Shown one piece after another: positions 1 through 9,413 of a DNA stretch of 64,000 nt. The notes below the pieces were generated by a model. It saw only the letters and a program-made list of their open reading frames with translations. It searched no databases and was not told the DNA's origin. The translations under genes and the position numbers were made by a program. The first letter of the stretch is position 1. The number at the start of each line of letters is the position of its first letter. This DNA is from Luteibacter sp. OK325. GTDB taxonomy: Bacteria > Pseudomonadota > Gammaproteobacteria > Xanthomonadales > Rhodanobacteraceae. The stretch is taken from contig NZ_QAOX01000009.1 of NCBI RefSeq assembly GCF_003050935.1, positions 1 through 64,000 of the forward strand. Reading direction: 5' to 3'.

Positions 1-47
1 ATGGTAGTGTGGCTCAAGCCATGCAAGAGTAGGTCACCGCCAGGGGC
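1..47 (+). rRNA. rrf: 5S ribosomal RNA, 3' end (partial)
   Basis: The first ~47 bases match the 3' part of a gammaproteobacterial 5S rRNA: ATGGTAGTGTGG, then CCATGCAAGAGTAGG and a final CCGCCAGGG, in the spacing seen in E. coli 5S. The rest of the gene, and presumably the 16S-23S part of the rRNA operon, lies upstream of the window. The strong terminator directly behind it agrees with an operon end. The exact 3' end is estimated by comparison with E. coli. Confidence 0.9.
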
Positions 48-60
48 CTTATACCGGAAC

Positions 61-91
61 AACCCGTCTTCGAAAGAAGGCGGGTTTTTCT
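61..91 (+). terminator. Rho-independent terminator of the rRNA operon
   Basis: The hairpin has arms AACCCG/CGGGTT, a T-G pair, an inner CTTC/GAAG stem and a GAAA tetraloop. It is followed by a T run. It lies ~15 bp after the end of 5S rRNA. Confidence 0.92.
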
Positions 92-105
92 TTGCCTGCG
101 ATTCC

Positions 106-256
106 TGTGGGAGCCGATTTATCGGCGATCCCGCGGTAGCGGGCCAGCTCATCGCCACCTGCCTTTCGCCGATGAATCGGCTCCTACATAGAGCCCGATC
201 CACAGTTACGGCGGGGTTACCGCAACCTGGCTATCGCCGCTGAAGCGGCTCCCACA
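106..256. repeat. REP-like cluster (three copies)
   Basis: Three copies of a 23-nt palindromic unit whose top-strand form begins TGTRGGAGCCG and ends CGGCGA: 106-128 (plus), 166-188 (minus), 234-256 (minus). The last copy ends 20 bp before the gspA-like start. The same unit recurs at 20.8, 22.9, 54.3 and 63.6 kb, always outside genes. Confidence 0.85.
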
Positions 257-275
257 ATCGGCTACATTAGGGTCC

Positions 276-1877
276 ATGTACCTACAGACCTTCGGGCTGC
301 GCGAGCTGCCATTTGGCGACGCACCGGATCCGCGCTTTGCCTGCCTGTTCGGACGCGAACGGGACATCCTCGCGCATGTCGAATACGAACTGACTTCCAC
401 TGCCTCCAGCGTCACCCTGGTGACGGGCGAGGCTGGCGTCGGCAAGAGTCTGCTTTGCATGCTGGTGGAGGCGGATGCGCCGAACCACGGCGTCCGCGCC
501 GTGCGTCAGGGCGCCGGCGACTATGCACTGGAAACCGTGGCCTGGTTGCGCGCCATGTACGCCGGTTTCGGTTTGCCGCTGCCCTTGAGCGCCGAGGCCA
601 ATACGGAAGATCACCTGGTCGATGGACTCGCGGCTGGCCTGGGGCGCATCTCCCAGCACGGGAATCACCGGTACCTGCTGATCCTCGACGACGCCGACCA
701 GCTCGCGGACGACGACCTGGCGATCGTCGAGCGTCTTCTCCTTGCTTGCGAGAACGTCGACGCCCCGTTTCACATCCTGCTTGCCGGACTGCCGGCATTA
801 CGGGAGCGCCTGTCAGGTCCGTCGGCCCCCTCGATCGCGGCGCATGTGCGCAGTCGATTGCCGATGCCTGTGCTGAGCGCGGAAGAGAGCGAGCGCTATG
901 TCCGTCATCGTCTCCACGTGGCGGGTACGGCACGCATGCCCTTCAGCCGACTGGGCTTGCGCACGCTTCGCGACGATGGGAAGGGCAATCCACGTCGGCT
1001 CAACGCCCTGGCACATCGTGCCCTCGAGCGCGCGGCCGAACGGGGCGAGCAATCGATCGGTGAAAGGGCGCTGGGTTTCGTCGCCCGCGAGGTGTTGCCA
1101 CAACATGCCAGGTACTGGCTGCGCCGTTACCGCAAGCCCCTTCTCGCCGTCGGTGCCATGCTGGCCATTCTGTTTGTTGGCGGCGCGGCAACCTGGTTCC
1201 TTTCCGGGCGCAGTCCATCGCGGCCGAAGAACCTGGTGACCGTCACCCCCGAACAAGCACTCGCCAAACTGAGCGAGGCCTTGCCCGCACCGGACATTGG
1301 AAAAGTCAGGGTGTGGGGCGAGTTGCTCGCGCGCTGGCAGGTCGGATCCAAAGACACTTCGGTCGCCAATGCGATCAACTGCGATGCGCTCATATTCCCT
1401 GGCTTCGCCTGCGTCAGCGGACGCGGCTCGCTGGACCAGCTGCGCCGTTTCGACCGCCCCATCGTGCTCGAGCTCGACGACGCCCACGCCAAACAGCAGG
1501 TGCTTCTGGTGGGCGCGGGCGACCAGGCGGTCCGTCTGTATCTTGGCGGTAAATACGTCGAACTAACCCGCGACGTCTTCGAACATGTGTGGAACGGGCG
1601 TTTCTACGCCGTGTTCCGTGTCGACGCCAGCATGCCGGGAAAACTTGCCCGCGGCGATGCCGGCGACGGCATGCGTTGGCTGCTTACTCGTCTCCCGCCG
1701 GACGCAGGTCCCGCCGCTGCGGTACCGACCGGTTTCGACCGGACGGTCGAGGCCCGGGTGCGCAGCCTCCAGCAGCGTTTCGGTATCGCGGCCGACGGCG
1801 TCGTCGGTCCGGAAACGATGTTCGCCCTGTCGTCGCTGGAAGCCGAAGGCCCGCATCTCGCTCGCGGCGTGCCTTGA
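276..1877 (+). CDS. gspA: GspA/ExeA-like AAA ATPase with peptidoglycan-binding domain
   Basis: 533 aa. The N-terminus (MYLQTFGLRELPF) is typical of the ExeA/GspA family, inner-membrane ATPases that help assemble the type II secretion secretin through peptidoglycan. An AAA domain carries Walker A GEAGVGKS (51-58) and Walker B LLILDD (~134-139). A single membrane segment lies at ~287-309, so the C-terminal part is periplasmic. The end (~490-525) is a PG_binding_1 domain (LQQRFGIAADGVVGPET). No gspB/exeB partner is adjacent; a rhomboid gene follows after 2 bp. The name rests on domain order. The neighbouring GspE-type ATPase supports a secretion or pilus role but is on the other strand and not contiguous. 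Confidence 0.82.
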   Translation: MYLQTFGLRELPFGDAPDPRFACLFGRERDILAHVEYELTSTASSVTLVTGEAGVGKSLLCMLVEADAPNHGVRAVRQGAGDYALETVAWLRAMYAGFGLPLPLSAEANTEDHLVDGLAAGLGRISQHGNHRYLLILDDADQLADDDLAIVERLLLACENVDAPFHILLAGLPALRERLSGPSAPSIAAHVRSRLPMPVLSAEESERYVRHRLHVAGTARMPFSRLGLRTLRDDGKGNPRRLNALAHRALERAAERGEQSIGERALGFVAREVLPQHARYWLRRYRKPLLAVGAMLAILFVGGAATWFLSGRSPSRPKNLVTVTPEQALAKLSEALPAPDIGKVRVWGELLARWQVGSKDTSVANAINCDALIFPGFACVSGRGSLDQLRRFDRPIVLELDDAHAKQQVLLVGAGDQAVRLYLGGKYVELTRDVFEHVWNGRFYAVFRVDASMPGKLARGDAGDGMRWLLTRLPPDAGPAAAVPTGFDRTVEARVRSLQQRFGIAADGVVGPETMFALSSLEAEGPHLARGVP

Positions 1878-1879
1878 GC

Positions 1880-2563
1880 ATGTTCGTTCACGTCGATACG
1901 CGCCGGCGTTCGCGACTGTGCTGGGCAACGATCCTCATCGTCATCGTGTGCGTCGTCTGCTTCGTCGCGCTGGCTCTGAGTGGCTATGACGAACGCCAGG
2001 CAATCATGCGGCGATGGGGTACCGTCCCCGCACACCTGTTCAGCACCGGCTTGCCGCTTTGGCAACAGATCAGTGATCCTGCGCTGCTTCGGCTGTTCAC
2101 CGCGATCTTCATTCACGGCGGCTGGCTGCACCTGCTAAGCAACCTGCTCTTCCTCGTCATTTTCAGCCTGCCGGCCGAACGAAGCCTGGGTTCTCCCCGC
2201 TTCCTGTTGCTCTTCCTGCTCGGCGGGGTGGTGGCAAACCTGATTGGTGCGATTTCGCTGACCGGGGCGGGTGTGCCGATCATCGGCTGTAGCGGCGCCG
2301 TCTCGGCCGTGGTGGGCGCTTATGTGACGCTGTTCCCGCGGGCAAAGCTTGGCCTCGTGCTTCCGCTGGGCCTCTTCCTTGAATTCGTACGCGTGCCGGC
2401 CTTCCTGCTCATCGGCATATGGGCACTGGTGCAGCTGCTTTTCAGCGTCGCGGGCGCAAGCTATGGCGCCGTCGTGTGGTGGACCCACATTGGCGGATTT
2501 GTTTTCGGCATCGTCTTCGCGTTCTTCTCGCGCGGGGCTATCGTGCGCCGTTTACGCGGCTGA
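1880..2563 (+). CDS. Rhomboid family intramembrane serine protease
   Basis: 227 aa, multi-spanning membrane protein. The rhomboid signature is present: HGGWLHLLSN in the second transmembrane region, GCSGA with catalytic Ser138, and His203 in WTHIGG of the last core helix, giving the Ser-His dyad. The oxyanion motif is GxSG with Cys at x, where Ala is more common. The ATG at 1880 is 2 bp after the gspA-like stop; an upstream in-frame extension overlaps that gene and is rejected. Substrates are unknown. Co-transcription with the GspA-like gene is likely from spacing. Confidence 0.88.
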   Translation: MFVHVDTRRRSRLCWATILIVIVCVVCFVALALSGYDERQAIMRRWGTVPAHLFSTGLPLWQQISDPALLRLFTAIFIHGGWLHLLSNLLFLVIFSLPAERSLGSPRFLLLFLLGGVVANLIGAISLTGAGVPIIGCSGAVSAVVGAYVTLFPRAKLGLVLPLGLFLEFVRVPAFLLIGIWALVQLLFSVAGASYGAVVWWTHIGGFVFGIVFAFFSRGAIVRRLRG

Positions 2564-3292
2564 CATCGCGCGCGGTGCATGCAGATGTTCGCGGACGAAG
2601 TGGCGCAGCAGCATCGTTGCCACGGGCGTCGCCACGACCGAAGCGAGCATGGCGTCAGGCGCCTGGCCTTCCTCACGAAGCACGTCGTGCTTGCGCCGGA
2701 TGTAGGCACGCATCACTTCGGCGGAAAACTCGGGGTGGAACTGCGTGCTGATCGCGTTCTTCCCGTAACGGACCAGATGGTGAGGATCGCGTTCCGATCG
2801 AGCCAGCGCGATGGCTCCCGGAGGGAGTTCCATCACACTCTGTTCGTGGGTGGCATGCGCGTGGAAGCGCTCCGGCAACGATGAGCCGAGCGTGTCGTCA
2901 CCGGCGTATTCCCGCGCCGTCGCGAGGCTTACCGTACCCATTTCACGGCCACCCGGGAGGTAATCCACGCGACCACCGAGGGCGTGCGACATCAGCTGGT
3001 GCCCATAGCACACACCCAGAAGTGGCAGGTCGACATCCATTGCGTCCCGGATCCAACCCGCTGTGCGCTCACTCCACGGCAGGCGCTCGGTCACCATCGA
3101 AGCGGAACCGGTAATCACCGCGCCGGCGCATTCATCAGGATCGGGAAGGCGGTCACCTTGCTCGACATCGACAATACGCAGCCGTGGCGTGGGCAGGCGA
3201 AGGCCGAGACGGAACCAGCGGGGAAAGTCGCCGTGGCGTGCACTGATGACGTCCGGTGCGCGACCCGTGCGTACGATGAGAAGAGGCTTCAT
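2552..3292 (-). CDS. Class I glutamine amidotransferase (GMP synthase-like)
   Basis: 246 aa, one GATase class I domain without a synthetase domain. The nucleophile is Cys95 in LLGVCYGHQ; His186 and Glu188 in TQFHPEF complete the triad. It resembles stand-alone GuaA-like amidotransferases that use glutamine amide nitrogen; the acceptor cannot be read from sequence. The ATG at 3292 overlaps the upstream ATPase stop by 4 bp, so translation is probably coupled. Longer upstream starts are rejected because they run inside the ATPase gene. The 3' end overlaps the convergent rhomboid gene by 12 bp. Confidence 0.85.
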   Translation of the reverse strand: MKPLLIVRTGRAPDVISARHGDFPRWFRLGLRLPTPRLRIVDVEQGDRLPDPDECAGAVITGSASMVTERLPWSERTAGWIRDAMDVDLPLLGVCYGHQLMSHALGGRVDYLPGGREMGTVSLATAREYAGDDTLGSSLPERFHAHATHEQSVMELPPGAIALARSERDPHHLVRYGKNAISTQFHPEFSAEVMRAYIRRKHDVLREEGQAPDAMLASVVATPVATMLLRHFVREHLHAPRAMSAA

Positions 3293-5109
3293 GAGGAAAT
3301 CGTATCGTCGATATCGGTGGGCGGAAGTACGTTGAGCACTTCGCGCGCCGTTGTCACTCCCGCGGCGACTTGCGCCGCGGCCGAAATACGCAGGGGTTTC
3401 ATGCCGTCGCGCAGTGCGGCGGCGCCCAGGCGCGACAGATCCAGCTCGGCGGAGATGAGCCCGCGTAACCGCGACGATACGGGCATCATTTCGTAGATGC
3501 CGGTACGGCCGAGAAAACCGGTCTTGCGACACTCCAGGCAACCTACCGCTTCAAACACCTGCTCTGGCACGGGAATGTCCCAACCGTGCGTCACTGCGCG
3601 CCATTCATCGATATTCTGGGTGGTTGCCCGCTTGCAGTGCGGGCATAGCGTACGCACCAGACGCTGGGCGACCACGCCGGTCAGCGTGGATTGAATCAGG
3701 TAGTGGGGCACGCCCAGGTCGAGCAAACGGGTAATGGCGCTCGGCGAGTCGTTGGTATGCAGCGTCGACAGCACCAGATGCCCCGTGAGCGATGCCTGCA
3801 CTGCCATCTGCGCGGTTTCGAGGTCGCGAATCTCGCCGATCATGATGATGTCCGGATCCTGTCGTAACAGGGTGCGGACGCCTGCGGCGAAGTCCAGATC
3901 GATCGAGGTTTGCACCTGCATCTGGTTCAGTTCCGGCGAGACCATTTCGATCGGGTCTTCTACCGTGCACACGTTGAGTTCGGGCTTGGCCAGATGCTTG
4001 AGCGTCGAATAAAGCGTGGTGGTCTTGCCCGAGCCAGTCGGACCGGTAACCAGCACGATGCCATGCGGTCGCTCGACCATGCCGCGCCAGAGCAAGCCCT
4101 CCTCCTCGGAGAAACCCAGCTGCGCGAAATCCTTCATGACCAGGTCGGGATCGAAGATACGCATGACGATCTTCTCGCCGAACGCCGTGGGCATGCTCGA
4201 GATACGAAGCTCGACTTCGCGGCCGCCGGCGGAGCGCGTCTTGATGCGGCCATCCTGCGGCCGGCGTTTTTCGGCCACATCCATGCGGGCGAGGATCTTG
4301 ATGCGAGAGGTGACCGCGGTCATCACCGGCGGCGGCAGTTCGAAGACTTTCTGCATCACGCCATCGATGCGGAAGCGCATCTGCCCGGCATCGCGACGCG
4401 GCTCGAGGTGGATGTCCGAGGCGCGCTGTTCGAACGCGTACTGCAGCAGCCAGTCGACAATGTGCACGACATGCCGGTCGTCCGCGCCGAGCTCACCGCC
4501 TTTACCCAGCTCAACCAGCTGCTCGAAGTTGATGATCTTCGAGGTGTCGCCGATGCCCTTGGCATCCTGGGCGAGCTGGATCGACCGCTGCACGCCGTAG
4601 AATTCCTGCAGGTAACGGTTGATGTCGATCGGGCTGGAGACGACGCGGTGAACGTCGCGGCGAATCATATGGGCGAGGTCGGTGGCCCAGCCGGTATCGA
4701 ACGGCTCCGCCGTGGCGAACACCACTTCACTGGACGAAGCCGACACTGGCAGGATGCGATGCCGTTGCGCGTACGCGCTGCTGACCACCTGGGTGACCTG
4801 GGCCACGTTGACTTTCATGGGGTCGATCTTGAGGTAAGGCAGGTCGGCCTTGCCGGCAAGCCACTCCATGAGACCTTCCAGGCTCAGCGGGCGGCCCGCG
4901 TCACGGCGGTTCTCCGCTTTCGCATTGGCGATGACCACGAGGGGGTGCAGCTCAATGGCGGTTTTGCCGCTCCTCGAGCCCATGCGAACGCGCTTGGCGT
5001 CTTCCCCGGTCAGGTGTCCGTCGACCACGAGGGAGGCCAGCACCTCGTCGAGTTCCAGGCGGCCACGGCGTCCGAGCAGTGCGCCGTGTTGCGGATTGGC
5101 TACCATCAC
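3289..5109 (-). CDS. GspE/PilB-type secretion/pilus assembly ATPase
   Basis: 606 aa. An MshE/GspE N-terminal region (about 60-180) is followed by the hexameric ATPase core: Walker [11 protein letters not shown] (356-365), Asp box around TVEDPIE, Walker [10 protein letters not shown] (420-428) and His box LSTLHTND. Near the C-terminus two cysteine pairs (CPHC and CLEC) form the zinc-binding CM domain of GspE/PilB proteins. It powers pseudopilus or pilus assembly from the cytoplasmic side. No other gsp or pil genes are nearby, so the machine it serves is unclear. Two adjacent ATG codons (5109, 5106) are equally possible starts. Confidence 0.9.
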   Translation of the reverse strand: MMVANPQHGALLGRRGRLELDEVLASLVVDGHLTGEDAKRVRMGSRSGKTAIELHPLVVIANAKAENRRDAGRPLSLEGLMEWLAGKADLPYLKIDPMKVNVAQVTQVVSSAYAQRHRILPVSASSSEVVFATAEPFDTGWATDLAHMIRRDVHRVVSSPIDINRYLQEFYGVQRSIQLAQDAKGIGDTSKIINFEQLVELGKGGELGADDRHVVHIVDWLLQYAFEQRASDIHLEPRRDAGQMRFRIDGVMQKVFELPPPVMTAVTSRIKILARMDVAEKRRPQDGRIKTRSAGGREVELRISSMPTAFGEKIVMRIFDPDLVMKDFAQLGFSEEEGLLWRGMVERPHGIVLVTGPTGSGKTTTLYSTLKHLAKPELNVCTVEDPIEMVSPELNQMQVQTSIDLDFAAGVRTLLRQDPDIIMIGEIRDLETAQMAVQASLTGHLVLSTLHTNDSPSAITRLLDLGVPHYLIQSTLTGVVAQRLVRTLCPHCKRATTQNIDEWRAVTHGWDIPVPEQVFEAVGCLECRKTGFLGRTGIYEMMPVSSRLRGLISAELDLSRLGAAALRDGMKPLRISAAAQVAAGVTTAREVLNVLPPTDIDDTISS

Positions 5110-5137
5110 TTGCGACCCTGTGTGAATCCCACGCCGC

Positions 5138-5143
5138 TATACT
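5138..5143 (+). promoter_or_regulatory. Candidate -10 element for glyQS
   Basis: TATACT lies 28 bp upstream of the glyQ ATG in the 62-bp gap between the divergent ATPase gene and glyQ. No convincing -35 hexamer at 16-18 bp is seen, so the call is tentative. Confidence 0.35.
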
Positions 5144-5171
5144 AGCCCGCTTTATCAAGGACTCGGGAACC

Positions 5172-6086
5172 ATGTCCGCGCCCACTTTCCAAGACGTGAT
5201 CCAGACCCTGAACCGCTATTGGGCGGAGCAGGGCTGCGTGCTGGTCCAGCCTCTCGATACCGAGGTGGGTGCGGGTACGTTCCACCCGGCTACCTTTCTT
5301 CGTGCGCTCGGACCCGAGCCCTGGGCTGCCGCCTACGTGCAGCCCTGCCGTCGCCCGACGGATGGCCGCTATGGCGACAATCCCAATCGTCTGCAGCACT
5401 ACTACCAGTACCAGGTGGTGCTCAAGCCGAACCCGGACGACATCCTCGAGCGCTACATCGGTTCGCTGAAGGCGCTGGGCATCGATCCGCTGGTCCACGA
5501 CCTGCGCTTCGTCGAAGACAACTGGGAATCGCCGACCCTGGGCGCCTGGGGGCTGGGTTGGGAAGTCTGGCTGAACGGGATGGAGGTGACACAGTTCACT
5601 TACTTCCAGCAGGCCGGCGGGCTCGAATGCCGTCCCGTCACCGGCGAGATCACCTACGGTCTCGAGCGCCTGGTGATGTATCTGCAGAACGTCGACAGCA
5701 TCTACGACATCGTCTGGACGCACGCCCCACATGGCGTGGTCACCTATGGCGATGTGTTCCACCAGAACGAGGTGGAGCAGAGCACTTACAACTTCGAATA
5801 CGCCAATGTGCCCGAACTGTTCCACTGGTTCGACGTGTGCGAGGGCGAAGCGGCCAAGCTGATCGCCGCGGGCCTGCCATTGCCGGGCTACGAGCAGGTC
5901 TGCAAGGCCAGCCATGCGTTCAACTTGCTGGACGCGCGCCGCGCCATCAGCGTGACCGAGCGCCAGCGCTACATCCTGCGCGTGCGCACTCTGGCGCGTG
6001 CCGTGGCCGAAGCCTACGTCGCACAGCGCGAGAAGCTCGGTTTTCCCGGCCTGAAGAAAGACAAGGAGGCCGTCCATGGCCGATAA
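5172..6086 (+). CDS. glyQ: Glycine--tRNA ligase alpha subunit
   Basis: 304 aa, full length for the bacterial alpha2beta2 glycyl-tRNA synthetase alpha chain, which binds glycine and ATP and forms glycyl-adenylate. The family-specific N-terminus is clear ([44 protein letters not shown]). The ATG at 5172 is used; the longer in-frame extension has no family similarity. It overlaps glyS by 11 bp, the usual glyQS arrangement. Confidence 0.98.
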   Translation: MSAPTFQDVIQTLNRYWAEQGCVLVQPLDTEVGAGTFHPATFLRALGPEPWAAAYVQPCRRPTDGRYGDNPNRLQHYYQYQVVLKPNPDDILERYIGSLKALGIDPLVHDLRFVEDNWESPTLGAWGLGWEVWLNGMEVTQFTYFQQAGGLECRPVTGEITYGLERLVMYLQNVDSIYDIVWTHAPHGVVTYGDVFHQNEVEQSTYNFEYANVPELFHWFDVCEGEAAKLIAAGLPLPGYEQVCKASHAFNLLDARRAISVTERQRYILRVRTLARAVAEAYVAQREKLGFPGLKKDKEAVHGR

Positions 6087-8220
6087 GCGCTTGCCGCTCG
6101 TCATCGAGCTAGGCACCGAAGAGCTGCCGCCGAAGGCACTGGACGATCTCGCTGCGGCGTTCGCGCGCGGCGTCATCGAAGGCCTGGAGAAGCGCGGCGT
6201 GGCCGCCGACTACGGTTCCGCCAAGGCCTACGCGTCACCGCGCCGTCTCGCCGTGCATATCGCCGGCGTGGCCATGGCCCAGCCCGAGCAGACCATCGAA
6301 CGCCGCGGCCCGGCCGTGTCCGCCAGCCTCGGCGCCGATGGCGAGCCGGGCAAGGCCCTGGTCGGCTTCGCGCAGTCCTGCGGCGTCGAGGTGTCGGCGC
6401 TGGAAAAACTCGAGACCGACAAGGGCGCCTGGTTCGTCTTCCGGGCCGTGAAGCCCGGGCAGCCGACCGCCGCGCTGTTGCCCGAGATCGTCACGGAGGC
6501 GTTGAAGTCCCTGCCGATCCCGAAGGCCATGCGTTGGGGCAATCGCGAAGACAGCTTCGTACGCCCGGTCCACACCCTATTGATGCTGCACGGCGCCGAT
6601 ATCGTCGATGGGCAGATCCTCGGCCTGACGAGCGGCCGGCTGAGCCATGGCCACCGTTTCCATCATCCCAAGCCGATCCACGTCGCAGACGCGGACAGCT
6701 GGCTGGATGCACTGCGCCACGCCCATGTCCTGGCCGACCCCGCCGAGCGTCGCCAGCGCGTGCGCGACGAAGTCGCCCGCGTGGCCACCGGCGGTGTGCC
6801 GCGTCTGTCGGACAGCCTGCTCGGTGAGATCGCCAACCTCACGGAATGGCCGGTTGCCATCGCCTGCACCTTCGAACGCGCCTTCCTCGACGTGCCGCCG
6901 GAGGCCCTGGTCACCACGATGGAGACCAACCAGAAGTTCGTGCCGGTTTTCGACGCAGACGGCTGGCTTACCGAGCATTTCATCGGTGTGGCCAACATAG
7001 AGAGCAAGGATCCGGCGGAAATCCGCAAGGGTTATGAGCGGGTCATCCGTCCCCGCTTCGCCGACGCCAAGTTCTTCTGGGACGAAGACCTCAAGTCACC
7101 GTTGGCCGACTACCAGGAAGGCCTGAAGAACGTCACTTACCAGCAATCGCTGGGCAGCCTCTGGGACAAGACCGTTCGTGTGGCCGAACTGGCCCGCGTG
7201 ATAGCCAACCGCGTCGATGTGGATGCCGGACAGGCCACGCACGCCGCGGCTCTGTCCAAGTGCGACCTGCTCACCCGCATGGTCGGTGAATTTCCCGAGC
7301 TGCAGGGCGTGATGGGTCGCTACTACGCCTCGCGGCAGGGCATCGACGCGAACGTGGCCGACGCGCTGGACAGCTTCTACCAGCCGCGCTTCGGTGGCGA
7401 CGCCATTGCCGCGGGCAAGGTGGGACAGGTGCTCGCCGTGGCCGAACGTCTCGACACGCTGGCAGGCATCTTCGCCGTGGGCATGAAGCCCAGCGGCAAC
7501 AAGGATCCTTTTGCCCTGCGCCGCGCCGCGCTGGGCCTGGCCCGCACCCTGATTGAAGGCGGGCTGGACATCGAGCTGCGCGCCGCGCTGACCGAGGCCC
7601 TGGAAATGATTCCGGAAACGGCCCTGCTGGCAGGCGTGAAGCCGGGCAAGGACGGCAAGGTTCCGGTGGTCGACCTCGGCGCGCGCCGTCGCGAACTGGG
7701 CGACGAGGTTCAGGGCTTCGTGCTCGAGCGCCTTCGCGGCTATTACGCCGACCAGGGTTTTTCGACGGACCAGTTCGAAGCCGTGCTTGCCGTTGCTCCG
7801 GCGACCCTTCCCGATTTCGATCGACGCCTTCGTGCCGTGGGTGAGTTCGCGCGCCGCGACGAGGCCGCGAGCCTGGCCGCGGCGAACAAGCGCGTGGCCA
7901 ACATCCTGCGCAAGCAGGCCGAAGAGGCTGATGCCGCGCCCATTCCGGCGACGGTCGATACCGCGCACTTCGAGTTCGACGCCGAGCGTGAACTACACGA
8001 CGCGCTGGCTGCTGCTCGCACGGAATCGCAGGGGCTGCTTGCGGCCGGTGACTACACCGGCACGCTTGCTCGCCTGGCGGCGCTTCAGGCGCCGGTGGAC
8101 CGGTTCTTCGACGACGTGCTCGTCAACGCCGAGAATCCGGCGGTGCGCGCCAATCGCCTCGCGCTGCTCGCACAGCTGAAAGCGACCTTCGGCGCCATCG
8201 CCGATATTTCCCGCCTCTGA
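6076..8220 (+). CDS. glyS: Glycine--tRNA ligase beta subunit
   Basis: 714 aa, near the usual ~690-700 aa. The N-terminus [15 protein letters not shown] is diagnostic. The catalytic core is followed by an HD-like region and a C-terminal anticodon-binding (DALR-like) helical domain. It is needed with GlyQ to bind and charge tRNA-Gly. The start lies inside the glyQ 3' end, indicating coupled translation. Confidence 0.98.
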   Translation: MADKRLPLVIELGTEELPPKALDDLAAAFARGVIEGLEKRGVAADYGSAKAYASPRRLAVHIAGVAMAQPEQTIERRGPAVSASLGADGEPGKALVGFAQSCGVEVSALEKLETDKGAWFVFRAVKPGQPTAALLPEIVTEALKSLPIPKAMRWGNREDSFVRPVHTLLMLHGADIVDGQILGLTSGRLSHGHRFHHPKPIHVADADSWLDALRHAHVLADPAERRQRVRDEVARVATGGVPRLSDSLLGEIANLTEWPVAIACTFERAFLDVPPEALVTTMETNQKFVPVFDADGWLTEHFIGVANIESKDPAEIRKGYERVIRPRFADAKFFWDEDLKSPLADYQEGLKNVTYQQSLGSLWDKTVRVAELARVIANRVDVDAGQATHAAALSKCDLLTRMVGEFPELQGVMGRYYASRQGIDANVADALDSFYQPRFGGDAIAAGKVGQVLAVAERLDTLAGIFAVGMKPSGNKDPFALRRAALGLARTLIEGGLDIELRAALTEALEMIPETALLAGVKPGKDGKVPVVDLGARRRELGDEVQGFVLERLRGYYADQGFSTDQFEAVLAVAPATLPDFDRRLRAVGEFARRDEAASLAAANKRVANILRKQAEEADAAPIPATVDTAHFEFDAERELHDALAAARTESQGLLAAGDYTGTLARLAALQAPVDRFFDDVLVNAENPAVRANRLALLAQLKATFGAIADISRL

Positions 8221-8229
8221 TCGGACAAA

Positions 8230-8841
8230 TCAGGCGGCGGCCTTATCGTCCTGGACGCGCGCCATCAGGGTGCGGCGGAACGCGATCATGCGATCGGCGT
8301 AGTCGCCCTCGTTCGAGCGCGCGAGGATCGAATACATCTCGGCGACCAGGTCGGCGTGGCGCACCGGGGAGAAGCGGCTTCCGGTCATCTCGATGTCCGA
8401 CTGCAGGAGCTTCATAGCCGCCGCCAGGCGCGATGCGTCGAGGACGGTCGCCGACGGGGCGTGGGCCTCGTGGCTGCCTTCGCGTCCGCGGATCGACTCC
8501 GTCGTCTCGGTGCGGGCCGCCGGGTCGTCGCCCGAGCCGTCCAGCATCATCGGGCCTTCGCCTGCGGCCAGCCACACCAGCGACAGGCCCAGCGTCTTGG
8601 CCATCGTCACGCAGCGACCGCGCGACGGGTCTGTATTGCCGTCGCGCCAACTGCGCACGACACCTTCCGAGAACCCGCAGCGGCGGGCGATCTCACTGAC
8701 GCTACCCGAGATCTTGATGACCGCGCGAACGCGGCTGGCGAATGAAGAGGCCGGCACGCTGGCATCTCCACGGCTGTTATCCAGGCCACCCATGGCGGCG
8801 TCTGCCAGGATCGATCCCCTCGAATTGTCATTCATGCGCAT
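8230..8841 (-). CDS. HTH transcriptional regulator (phage repressor/XRE-like)
   Basis: 203 aa from the ATG at 8841, preceded by GAGG about 6 nt upstream. A helix-turn-helix is visible at about residues 40-70 (SEIARRCGFSEGVVRSWRDG), resembling phage CI-type repressors. The rest (TMAKTLGLSLVWLAAGEGP, then a variable C-terminal half) has no catalytic LexA/CI serine-lysine dyad that I can see. It is divergent to the first Oar-like receptor, with a palindrome (9055-9069) between them, so it may control that receptor and itself. The alternative start at 8907 lacks a ribosome site. The specific target is inference. Confidence 0.7.
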   Translation of the reverse strand: MRMNDNSRGSILADAAMGGLDNSRGDASVPASSFASRVRAVIKISGSVSEIARRCGFSEGVVRSWRDGNTDPSRGRCVTMAKTLGLSLVWLAAGEGPMMLDGSGDDPAARTETTESIRGREGSHEAHAPSATVLDASRLAAAMKLLQSDIEMTGSRFSPVRHADLVAEMYSILARSNEGDYADRMIAFRRTLMARVQDDKAAA

Positions 8842-9054
8842 GGAACCTCGTTGTTTTCTACAGGCCGCCCCCCGGCGATTTCGCGAACAAACGCGCGAAC
8901 CTCGCAATCGGTGTACAGCGATTGCCCTTCGAAAGCCTTTCGGCTGAGAAGTTTCGTAAGTTCAAGGGAGCCTACGTCGCTTCATGAATGCCCCGCAAGC
9001 CGCGCCACCCCTTGTGTGGACGATCCACGGCCTCTCGTAATGCGGCAATTTTGA

Positions 9055-9069
9055 TAGGAATCTTTCCTA
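9055..9069. promoter_or_regulatory. Palindromic candidate operator
   Basis: TAGGAATCTTTCCTA is an inverted repeat of 6-bp arms with a 3-nt centre. A near-identical copy (TAAGAATCTTTCCTA) is at 12672-12686, upstream of the second receptor at a similar distance. Retention in both duplicated upstream regions suggests a protein-binding site; the binder is unknown. Confidence 0.45.
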
Positions 9070-9206
9070 GGCCGAAGTCCTAGTGAAAACCGCCGTGAAC
9101 GAACGAGCCCGTGTAACTCGCTGGCAGATCGCAAGATTTTTCTATGTGGCGGTGCTGTCGCGTAAGTTATTGCTATGACATGTATACGGAATGTAAAAAA
9201 ATTGCA

Positions 9207-9235
9207 TTGATTACTCGTGAAACCTTACGTATATG
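9207..9235 (+). promoter_or_regulatory. Candidate sigma70 promoter of receptor 1
   Basis: TTGATT, a 17-bp spacer and TATATG. The same elements and spacer length occur at 12823-12851 in the duplicated leader of receptor 2, which supports function. A start about 7 bp downstream would give a ~170-nt 5' leader. Confidence 0.5.
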
Positions 9236-9413
9236 TGTCTCATCGCCTTTACAGGTGATGTTACGGGGACGTGATAGCTGGTTGAATCACGTTGTTTACT
9301 GGGGGAATTTTACTGTCGATTCAAACGAGAGCCTGGCGCATGCCGGGCCGGGATCGGCTTGTCGCTAATCGCATATTTTTGCGATTGCGGATTTTAACGG
9401 GGAGAGGCATTCA

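Larger units (their letters stand above)
8842..9413. other. 572-bp divergent intergenic region
   Basis: It separates the HTH regulator from the first receptor. It holds the palindrome at 9055-9069, a sigma70-like promoter at 9207-9235 and a ~170-nt leader with a conserved hairpin. No convincing gene is present; the open frame at 9144-9368 lacks coding character and a conserved counterpart in the duplicated copy of this leader. Confidence 0.7.

Noticed and set aside
1589-1879. In-frame N-terminal extension of the rhomboid gene
   Set aside because: It lies entirely inside the GspA-like gene in another frame; the ATG at 1880 is placed 2 bp after that gene's stop and starts a normal rhomboid.
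3910-5145. 411-aa frame antisense to the GspE-type ATPase
   Set aside because: The opposite strand encodes an unmistakable ATPase with all motifs; the antisense product shows low-complexity His/Asp/Gly/Arg composition only.
9144-9368. 74-aa frame in the receptor 1 leader
   Set aside because: It is not kept in the duplicated leader of receptor 2, although that DNA is aligned at equal length; it lies in promoter and UTR sequence.
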